Below are positions 57,779 through 64,000 of a stretch of DNA of 64,000 bases, piece after piece. The translations under genes were made by a program, and so were the position numbers. The notes beneath the pieces were generated by a model, which saw only the letters and a program-made list of their open reading frames with translations, was not told where the DNA came from and ran no database searches. The stretch lies in contig NZ_CP040749.1 in the NCBI RefSeq assembly GCF_006065315.1, forward strand, positions 2,928,501-2,992,500. Direction: 5' to 3'. The DNA comes from Aureibaculum algae (GTDB lineage Bacteria > Bacteroidota > Bacteroidia > Flavobacteriales > Flavobacteriaceae). Position 1 is the stretch's first letter. Each line of letters starts with the position of its first letter.

Positions 57779-59173
57779 TTACTCCGTTCTTTTTACAATT
57801 TGTGCCATTAGTTGTGCTTCTACAACTAATTTATTATTAGCATATCCATAAGCTTGCATATGGCAAATACCTCTTCGTATTGGTGAAATTAGTTCTGCTT
57901 TAAAAATAAGTGTATCTCCTGGTAATACTTTTCGTTTGAATTTAACATTGTCCATTTTCATGAAATATGTTAAATAATTCTCAGGATCAGGCACAGTGCT
58001 TAACACTAAAATACCACCTGTTTGAGCCATAGCCTCAATTTGTAAAACTCCTGGCATTACTGGTGCTCCCGGAAAATGACCCACAAAAAAATGTTCATTC
58101 ATTGTCACATTTTTTACACCAACTACTGTTTTATCAGTCAACTCTAAAATCCTATCTATTAATAAAAATGGAGGCCTATGAGGTAAAATATCCATTATTT
58201 GATGAATATCCATCAAAGGCGGCTCATTTAAATCAAATTTAGGAACGTTATTTCGTTTTTCAATTTTGATAATTTTTGATAATTTCTTAGCAAACTGGGT
58301 ATTTACACCATGCCCAGGTTTGTTTGCTATAACCTTACCTCTTATTTTCACACCAACTAACGCTAAATCACCAATTACGTCTAAAAGCTTATGTCTTGCA
58401 GCTTCATTTGGATAATGCAATGTCAAATTATCAAGAATTCCATTTGGTTTAACAGCTATTGCTTCCTTTTTAAAGGCCTTTCTTAATTTTTCCATTGTTT
58501 CAGGAGAAATTTCATTATCAACATAGACAATAGCATTATTTAAATCGCCTCCTTTAATTAAATTGTTATCCAATAACATTTCAATTTCATGCAAGAAACT
58601 AAAAGTTCTTGCAGAAGAAATCTCCGCTTTAAAATCAGTTATTTTCTTTAAGGTTGCATTTTGAGTTCCTAAAACCTTAGTCCCAAAATCAACCATCGCA
58701 GTAACTTCATAATGATCTGCAGGCATTAAAATAATCTCACTTCCTGTAGTTTCGTCCTTATATGAAACTATATCTTTTACTATATATTCTTCAACTTCAG
58801 CCTCTTGTTCTTGTAAGCCGGCTTTTTCTAACGCCTCAATAAAAAACCAAGAAGAACCATCCATAATAGGTGGCTCCGGAGAATCTAATTCTATACAAAT
58901 ATTATCAATCCCCAATCCAACAACTGCAGCTAAAACATGCTCACTCGTTTGGATTTTAACTCCATTTTTCTCAATATTTGTACCGCGTTGTGTGTCCACA
59001 ACATATTCTGCTCTTGCCTCTATAACAGGACTTCCTTCTAGATCAACTCTAGTAAAAGCAAAACCATAATTTTCTGGAGCAGGTTTAAACGTTAAATTAA
59101 CCTGTTTACCAGTATGAAGACCTACACCTGAAAGTGAAATCTCTTTTTTTATTGTTTTTTGTTTATTGCTCAT
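57779..59173 (-). CDS. lpxC-fabZ: Fused LpxC deacetylase - FabZ dehydratase
   Basis: A bifunctional protein of about 464 residues (ATG 59173; a second in-frame ATG at 59191 would overlap lpxD by 29 bp). Residues 1-305 are LpxC, the zinc deacetylase that commits lipid A synthesis, with SEHVLAAVVGLG and HKLLDVIGDLALVG. Residues about 315-460 are FabZ (3-hydroxyacyl-ACP dehydratase), with MDIHQIMDILPHRPPFLLID, the active-site HFPGAPVMPGVLQIEAMAQ and the Glu that follows. The fusion is typical of Bacteroidota and balances lipid A against fatty acid synthesis. lpxD precedes it with an 11-bp overlap. Confidence 0.96.
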   Translation of the reverse strand: MSNKQKTIKKEISLSGVGLHTGKQVNLTFKPAPENYGFAFTRVDLEGSPVIEARAEYVVDTQRGTNIEKNGVKIQTSEHVLAAVVGLGIDNICIELDSPEPPIMDGSSWFFIEALEKAGLQEQEAEVEEYIVKDIVSYKDETTGSEIILMPADHYEVTAMVDFGTKVLGTQNATLKKITDFKAEISSARTFSFLHEIEMLLDNNLIKGGDLNNAIVYVDNEISPETMEKLRKAFKKEAIAVKPNGILDNLTLHYPNEAARHKLLDVIGDLALVGVKIRGKVIANKPGHGVNTQFAKKLSKIIKIEKRNNVPKFDLNEPPLMDIHQIMDILPHRPPFLLIDRILELTDKTVVGVKNVTMNEHFFVGHFPGAPVMPGVLQIEAMAQTGGILVLSTVPDPENYLTYFMKMDNVKFKRKVLPGDTLIFKAELISPIRRGICHMQAYGYANNKLVVEAQLMAQIVKRTE

Positions 59174-60206
59174 TAATTTCTTTTTGTGCATTTAACATTT
59201 TTTCTAACTCATCTATTCTATCCATTAATTTAGATAGATTTTTAAAATGTACATAAGATTTATTATAGTCTGCATAAGGTAATGCGGGACTTCCTTGTAC
59301 AACTTCGTTATCTTTCAAGTTTCTACCTATACCTGATTGAGCTTGTATACTCACGTTATCACCTATTTTAAGATGCCCAACGATACCCACTTGCCCTCCT
59401 ATTTTACAGTTTTTTCCAATTTTACTAGAACCGGCAATTCCTGTTTGAGCTGCAATTACGGTATTTTCATCAATTTCTACATTATGAGCAATCTGAATTT
59501 GATTGTCTAACTTCACTCCTTTCCTAATAATTGTTGATCCTAAAGTAGCTCTATCAATAGTACTACCCGAGCCTATTTCAACGTTATCTTCAAGAATAAC
59601 ATTACCCGTTTGTGGTATTTTACTATACACACCATTTGAATCTGGGGCAAAACCAAAACCATCACACCCTACTATTACTCCTGGATGTATTACACAATGT
59701 TTACCTATTACAGTTTCAGAGTTAATCTTTGATCCAGCAAATAACATACTCCCCTCTCCTATAGTTACATTATCGCCTATAAATACATTAGGATAGATTT
59801 TGACATAGTCTTCTATAACCACATTATTACCTATATAAGCAAACGCACCTATATAAACCTCTTTACCTAGTTTGGCAGAATCGCTAATAAAATTTGGTCT
59901 TTCAATCCCTGTTTTATTCAATTTTACCTGATTGTAAAACTCTAATAATTTCGAAAAAGCCTTATAAGAATCTTCAACCATAATCAAAGTTGCGTTTATA
60001 TCCTTTTCAGGCACAAAAGTCTTATTTACTATAGCTATCGATGCATTTGTTGAATATAAAAATGAAGTATATTTAGGATTTGACAAAAAAGTCAACGACC
60101 CTTTACCTCCCTCTTCTATTTTTGAAAGTTTATAAACTTCAACTAAAGGATTACCTTTTATCTCCCCATGAAGTATTTCTGAGATTTGCTGTGCTGTAAA
60201 TTTCAT
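59163..60206 (-). CDS. lpxD: UDP-3-O-acylglucosamine N-acyltransferase LpxD
   Basis: Adds the second 3-hydroxyacyl chain in lipid A synthesis. The 347 residues (E. coli 341) have an N-terminal uridine-binding domain (FTAQQISEILHGEIKGNP), a long hexapeptide beta-helix (VVIEDYVKIYPNVFIGDNV), the catalytic His in QIQIAHNVEIDENT and the C-terminal helix pair (LMDRIDELEKMLNAQKE). It is the first gene of the operon. A -7-like CAAAAATA at 60212-60219 lies just 5 bp before its ATG, so the start may be on a very short or leaderless transcript. Confidence 0.96.
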   Translation of the reverse strand: MKFTAQQISEILHGEIKGNPLVEVYKLSKIEEGGKGSLTFLSNPKYTSFLYSTNASIAIVNKTFVPEKDINATLIMVEDSYKAFSKLLEFYNQVKLNKTGIERPNFISDSAKLGKEVYIGAFAYIGNNVVIEDYVKIYPNVFIGDNVTIGEGSMLFAGSKINSETVIGKHCVIHPGVIVGCDGFGFAPDSNGVYSKIPQTGNVILEDNVEIGSGSTIDRATLGSTIIRKGVKLDNQIQIAHNVEIDENTVIAAQTGIAGSSKIGKNCKIGGQVGIVGHLKIGDNVSIQAQSGIGRNLKDNEVVQGSPALPYADYNKSYVHFKNLSKLMDRIDELEKMLNAQKEINEQ

Positions 60207-60211
60207 TGTTG

Positions 60212-60219
60212 CAAAAATA
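60212..60219 (-). promoter_or_regulatory. Putative -7 element of the lipid A operon
   Basis: TATTTTTG on the minus strand. It matches TAnnTTTG and ends only 5 bases before the lpxD start codon, so it would give an almost leaderless mRNA if real. No -33 partner; the match could be chance in AT-rich DNA. Confidence 0.3.
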
Positions 60220-60275
60220 TAAAAAAAGATTAACGATATGCTAAATATAAATTATGTTTTCAGTTTAATACAAAA

Positions 60276-61487
60276 CTATGATTTGGGGTAAAAGACAAAA
60301 TGTTTAATTACAGGTTTGGTTAATGCCAACAAATTCATATGGTCAGAAGCATCTGTCAGATCTTTTATTTGCCCATTTTTATACAAAATACTTATAGAGT
60401 CGTGATGTAAATAATAAGCTTGATTTTTAATAATACCCGTATCTGTAAAATAATGTTTTTCACACTTATCAGATGTACTCACTAAATTGACTTTTTCTTT
60501 TATTAGTTGAAGTTGTTCTTCCGAAAATTCATCATCTTGTATGATAATTTTGGGTAATTTTCTATCTAATATTGAAGTACATAAAGAGGACAAAATGAAA
60601 TCATCATTATCTCTCCATTCCTTTAAAGCCATAATTATATCATAGTCATCAATCTGTGAAAAGTAGTTGAGTTTACTTTCATCGAACTTCATATTTTCAT
60701 CTGCCTCCAAAAAAAACTTTAACGGTTTACTACAGGGTAAAATTGTACCGTTCAACATTAGACTCTTAGCTCTTTTTAAAATTTTAACCAACAAATAATC
60801 AGCAACTAAACTAGTTTTATGTAAATAAACCATCCAATACATTAAACGCCTAGCTACTATAAATTTTTCTACAGAATAAATGCCCTTTTCTTCTACAACC
60901 AAGTTATCATCTACAACTGTTAGCATAGAGATTATTCGTTCAGAATTGATATTCCCTTCTGTTACTCCAGTGTAAAAACTATCGCGTTTTAAATAGTCTA
61001 ATCTATCTACATCAAGCTGACTAGAAATTAACTGATGTAAAAATTTTCTATGGTAATTTCCTTTAAATATTTGAATAGCTAAACTCAATTTTCCTTGAAA
61101 CTCATTATTGAGTTTCTCCATAAAAATTATAGAAATGTCTTCGTGCTTTATGCTTGTTACTAAACTATGCTCTAAGGTATGAGAAAAAGGACCATGACCT
61201 ATATCATGTAATAATATGGCAATTAGAAGTGCCTCTTCTTCCTCTTTAGAAATTGCAATAGATTTATTTTTTAATATAGTTATCGTTTTATCCATTAGGT
61301 GCATCGCTCCAGTAGCATGTTCAAAACGCGTATGATGTGCCCCTGGATAAACATAAGATGACAAACCCATTTGAGAAATCCGCCTTAACCTCTGAAAATA
61401 AGGGTGTTCAATAATATCAAAAATTAATTCACTCGGAATGTTTATAAATCCGTAAATTGGGTCGTTAAAAATTTTAAATTTGTTCAA
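60276..61487 (-). CDS. HD-domain phosphohydrolase (dGTPase-like)
   Basis: A protein of about 403 residues with an HD metal site: HHTRFEHATGAMHLM, LLHDIGHGPFSHTLEHSL, and a later LDVDRLDYLKRDSFY. The family (YdhJ/dGTPase-like HD proteins) hydrolyses nucleotides; the substrate here is unknown. No ATG opens the frame. I chose TTG 61487 (start NKFKIFNDPIYG, which aligns with the family N-terminus) over TTG 61514, because a -7-like CAAAAATA at 61512-61519 would place the transcript start after the latter. It is divergent from porX, with about 64 bp between them. Confidence 0.88.
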   Translation of the reverse strand: MNKFKIFNDPIYGFINIPSELIFDIIEHPYFQRLRRISQMGLSSYVYPGAHHTRFEHATGAMHLMDKTITILKNKSIAISKEEEEALLIAILLHDIGHGPFSHTLEHSLVTSIKHEDISIIFMEKLNNEFQGKLSLAIQIFKGNYHRKFLHQLISSQLDVDRLDYLKRDSFYTGVTEGNINSERIISMLTVVDDNLVVEEKGIYSVEKFIVARRLMYWMVYLHKTSLVADYLLVKILKRAKSLMLNGTILPCSKPLKFFLEADENMKFDESKLNYFSQIDDYDIIMALKEWRDNDDFILSSLCTSILDRKLPKIIIQDDEFSEEQLQLIKEKVNLVSTSDKCEKHYFTDTGIIKNQAYYLHHDSISILYKNGQIKDLTDASDHMNLLALTKPVIKHFVFYPKS

Positions 61488-61511
61488 TTGAATTTTTTTA
61501 AAATTACAACA

Positions 61512-61519
61512 CAAAAATA
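61512..61519 (-). promoter_or_regulatory. Putative -7 element of the HD-domain gene
   Basis: TATTTTTG on the minus strand, 24 bases before TTG 61487. No -33 partner. It would lie within the coding frame if the upstream TTG were used. Confidence 0.35.
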
Positions 61520-61551
61520 GACGTTTAATTTTTAATCATTATATAAAAGGA

Positions 61552-63096
61552 ATGAATGCAATCAAAATACTTTGGGTAGACGATGAAATTGAATTATTAA
61601 AACCACACTTATTATTTTTAGAGAAGAAAAATTATGACGTAAGTACATGCAATAATGGTGCTGAAGCTATTGAATGCGTAGACGATGGCAATTTTGATGT
61701 TGTTTTTTTAGATGAAAACATGCCCGGTTTATCTGGTATTGAAACGCTAACTAAGATAAAAGCAAAATTACCAAATCTTCCAATTGTAATGATTACAAAA
61801 AGTGAAGAAGAGTATATTATGGAAGAGGCTATTGGTTCTAAGATAGCTGATTACTTGATAAAGCCTGTAAATCCGAATCAAATTTTATTGAGTTTAAAGA
61901 AAAACTTGGACCATTCGCGATTGGTTTCTGAAAAGACTACTTCTACTTACCAGCAAGAATTTAGACAAATATCTCTAGATCTCGCTATGGTAAATACTTA
62001 TGATGAGTGGATTGACCTTTATAAAAAATTAGTTCATTGGGAAATTCAATTGGAGTCTATTGATGATCCTGGAATGATTGAGATACTTGAAAGTCAGAAA
62101 GAAGAAGCAAACTCTCAATTCTTTAAATTTATTCAGAAAAATTACCAAGGATGGTTTGAAGGTGAAGAAAAACCATTGCTTTCACATAATTTATTTGAGG
62201 AAATTATTGTTCCTCAAATAAAAAAAGAAAAAACATTACTTATTGTTATTGATAATTTACGTTTCGATCAATTACGAGTATTAGAACCCATCATTAACAA
62301 TTATTATAAGAAAGAAGAAGAAATTTCTTTTTTCAGCATCTTACCTACTGCGACGCAATATGCTAGAAACGCAATATTCTCAGGATTAACACCTTTAGAA
62401 ATGTCTAAAAAGCACCCTGACTATTGGAAAAATGATACTGATGAAGGAGGAAAAAATCTATTTGAAAATGAATTTTTAGAAGCTCAACTAAAACGATTAA
62501 AATTAGATATTAAGCATGAGTACTTTAAAATTACAAGCATGCCAAAAGGACGTGACTTAGCCGCAAATTTCAAATCTATAAAAGATAATGATTTAACTGT
62601 TATTGTGTACAATTTTGTTGATATGCTGTCGCATTCTCGAACTGAAATGGAAATGATAAAAGAGTTAGCTAGTGATGATAAAGCATATCGCTCTTTAACA
62701 TTAAGTTGGTTTAAAAACTCTCCTTTATTAGAGATGATTCAAAAAGCCCAAGAATACGGACTTAAATTAATCATTACTACAGATCACGGAACAATAAACA
62801 CTAAAAAACCATCAAAAATTGTTGGTGAAAAAAGTATCAGTTCAAATTTACGTTACAAAACAGGAAGAAGCTTAACTTATACGGATAAGGAAGTTTACGC
62901 GGTAAAAAACCCAGAAGACATTCAGTTACCTTCAATTCACATGAGTAGCTCTTTTGTTTTTGCCAAAGAAGACTACTTCTTCGCTTATCCTAATAATTAC
63001 AATCATTTTGTCAAATACTATAAAAACACATATCAACACGGAGGTGTTAGTTTAGAAGAAATGATTATACCCTGTATAATTATGGACCCAAAGTAA
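61552..63096 (+). CDS. porX: PorX-type response regulator with PglZ domain
   Basis: A regulator of type IX secretion and gliding in Bacteroidota, also tied to the PorY kinase and SigP. The 514 residues start with a receiver domain: Asp10-Asp11 (LWVDDEIEL), phospho-acceptor Asp54 (VVFLDENMPGL), Thr/Ser-Lys (VMITKSEEE) and Lys in DYLIKPVNP. A linker follows to about residue 200, then a PglZ alkaline-phosphatase-like domain with LLIVIDNLRFDQLRVL, VYNFVDMLSHSR and ITTDHGTI. Published PorX structures show a metal-dependent phosphatase for this domain. No porY is in the window. The ATG start follows AAAAGG, a good ribosome site. Confidence 0.93.
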   Translation: MNAIKILWVDDEIELLKPHLLFLEKKNYDVSTCNNGAEAIECVDDGNFDVVFLDENMPGLSGIETLTKIKAKLPNLPIVMITKSEEEYIMEEAIGSKIADYLIKPVNPNQILLSLKKNLDHSRLVSEKTTSTYQQEFRQISLDLAMVNTYDEWIDLYKKLVHWEIQLESIDDPGMIEILESQKEEANSQFFKFIQKNYQGWFEGEEKPLLSHNLFEEIIVPQIKKEKTLLIVIDNLRFDQLRVLEPIINNYYKKEEEISFFSILPTATQYARNAIFSGLTPLEMSKKHPDYWKNDTDEGGKNLFENEFLEAQLKRLKLDIKHEYFKITSMPKGRDLAANFKSIKDNDLTVIVYNFVDMLSHSRTEMEMIKELASDDKAYRSLTLSWFKNSPLLEMIQKAQEYGLKLIITTDHGTINTKKPSKIVGEKSISSNLRYKTGRSLTYTDKEVYAVKNPEDIQLPSIHMSSSFVFAKEDYFFAYPNNYNHFVKYYKNTYQHGGVSLEEMIIPCIIMDPK

Positions 63097-63120
63097 TTAT
63101 TGCCCTCAATCAGTTAGATA

Positions 63121-63159
63121 AACCCTATACTATTCTTTAAAAAAGAATAGTATAGGGTT
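63121..63159 (+). terminator. Terminator downstream of porX
   Basis: A perfect 17-bp stem AACCCTATACTATTCTT paired with AAGAATAGTATAGGGTT around a short A/T loop, 24 bp after the porX stop. The T tract after it is broken (TTTATTATTATT), so efficiency may be moderate. Confidence 0.7.
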
Positions 63160-63299
63160 TATTATTATTAATTCTTTTAAAATCCTGATAAAAATCAGTA
63201 ATTATTAACAAATATTCTGTCTTTGTTATCAAATTTTGAATAATTCTTAACAATTATTCGTTATAAAATCCTCAAATTTGTGCTCTAATTTTACAATAA

Positions 63300-64000
63300 A
63301 TGAAAAAGCATAATTTTAGTGCAGGACCTTCTATTTTACCACAAGAAGTTTTGCAAAAAGCCTCAGAAGCAATATTAAATTTTAATGATGAAAATTTATC
63401 ATTAATAGAAATCTCGCATAGAAGCCCAGCCTTTGTTGCGGTTATGGAAAAAGCCAGCAATCTAGTTTTGGAGTTGTTAAATCTTGAAAACAAAGGTTAT
63501 TCAGCATTGTTTTTACAAGGTGGTGCCAGTTTAGAATTTTTGATGACTCCTTATAATCTAATGAAAGAGGGTGGAAAAGCCGCTTATTTAGATACGGGAG
63601 CTTGGAGTTCAAAAGCAATCAAAGAAGCAAAATTGTTTGGTGATGTAGAAATTGTTGCATCTTCTAAAGATAAAAATTACAATTACATACCAAAAGGATT
63701 TGAAATACCAGTTGATGCTGATTACTTTCATTGTACAAGTAATAACACCATTTATGGTACCCAAATGAAATCATTTCCGAAAAGCGATAGTTTACTCGTA
63801 TGTGATATGAGTTCGGATATATTTTCTCGTTCTTTAGATTTTTCTCAATTTGATTTAATCTATGCTGGAGCTCAAAAAAACATGGGACCCGCTGGAGCTA
63901 CTTTAGTTGTAGTAAAAGATGACGTTTTAGGAAAAACCGGACGAAAAATACCTTCAATGTTAGACTATCAAATTCATATTTCTAAAGACAGTATGTTTAA
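63300..64000 (+). CDS. serC: Phosphoserine aminotransferase, 3' end outside the window
   Basis: Transaminates 3-phosphohydroxypyruvate in serine synthesis and also serves pyridoxal phosphate synthesis. The first 233 residues are present and the frame is open at the window end. Features: [55 protein letters not shown] and the PLP-binding Lys193 in [14 protein letters not shown]. The ATG is at 63300-63302, 141 bp after the porX terminator hairpin. It is on its own promoter or the head of an operon that continues outside. Confidence 0.95.
   Translation, partial: MKKHNFSAGPSILPQEVLQKASEAILNFNDENLSLIEISHRSPAFVAVMEKASNLVLELLNLENKGYSALFLQGGASLEFLMTPYNLMKEGGKAAYLDTGAWSSKAIKEAKLFGDVEIVASSKDKNYNYIPKGFEIPVDADYFHCTSNNTIYGTQMKSFPKSDSLLVCDMSSDIFSRSLDFSQFDLIYAGAQKNMGPAGATLVVVKDDVLGKTGRKIPSMLDYQIHISKDSMF

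Noticed and set aside
63272..63493. Minus-strand 73-codon frame
   Set aside because: Antisense to the start of serC, whose plus-strand translation matches the family closely.

Overview
The window is chromosomal DNA from an AT-rich member of the Bacteroidota, most likely a flavobacterium (Flavobacteriaceae). The evidence is the fused LpxC-FabZ protein, a PorX-type regulator (receiver plus PglZ domain) of the type IX secretion system, short lipoproteins with Bacteroidota-style signal peptides, A-rich start regions with few Shine-Dalgarno sequences, and -7 elements of the form TAnnTTTG. I see no rRNA operon, insertion sequence, integrase, prophage or CRISPR array, so this looks like ordinary core chromosome.

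Layout. 1-469: 3' end of an unknown gene. 553-3879: pta-ackA acetate pathway. 3943-9483: a minus-strand block of small envelope and stress proteins (cardiolipin synthase, PA2169/DUF2383 four-helix bundle, a 53-aa DUF1328 membrane protein, a lipoprotein, MscS channel, and a YtxH / holin-like / small-protein trio). 9691-11763: 7TM-HD phosphodiesterase. 11961-13917: thiolase and an NlpC/P60 protein lacking the usual catalytic Cys. 14046-17870: gyrA and a TPR protein. 18092-20650: clpC. 20804-22999: three little-known genes. 23151-27126: recQ and a long RluA-family pseudouridine synthase. 27368-32471: methyltransferase, katG, hutH. 32622-36042: TlpA-like lipoprotein, AI-2E family permease, THUMP-like methyltransferase. 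36104-41284: a three-gene NAD-linked molybdenum formate dehydrogenase operon. 41329-43585: accA, a phosphoribosyltransferase, aroK. 43712-43921: tRNA-Lys and tRNA-Leu. 44098-53759: an exported beta-sandwich protein, SPFH protein, CDF metal exporter, VWA membrane protein pair, fabG and a large M16 peptidase. 53897-60206: lipid A operon lpxD-lpxC/fabZ-lpxA-efp-lipoprotein-lpxD2, followed by sucD. 60276-63096: HD-domain hydrolase divergent from porX. 63300-64000: 5' part of serC.

How the genes fit together. Central metabolism (acetate, formate, succinyl-CoA, fatty acid and serine synthesis) sits beside outer-membrane building (lipid A) and envelope protection. The formate dehydrogenase set carries its own maturation factor (fdhD). 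Strong hairpin terminators separate most units and several are shared by convergent genes.

I found no clearly new multi-gene system. The observations most worth a second look are the Cys-to-Ser change in the NlpC/P60 protein, the Cys-containing extension of the pseudouridine synthase, the terminator-like hairpin between the two tRNAs, the formate dehydrogenase alpha subunit missing one Fe-S ligand set, the second lpxD, and the conserved-looking envelope-stress block.
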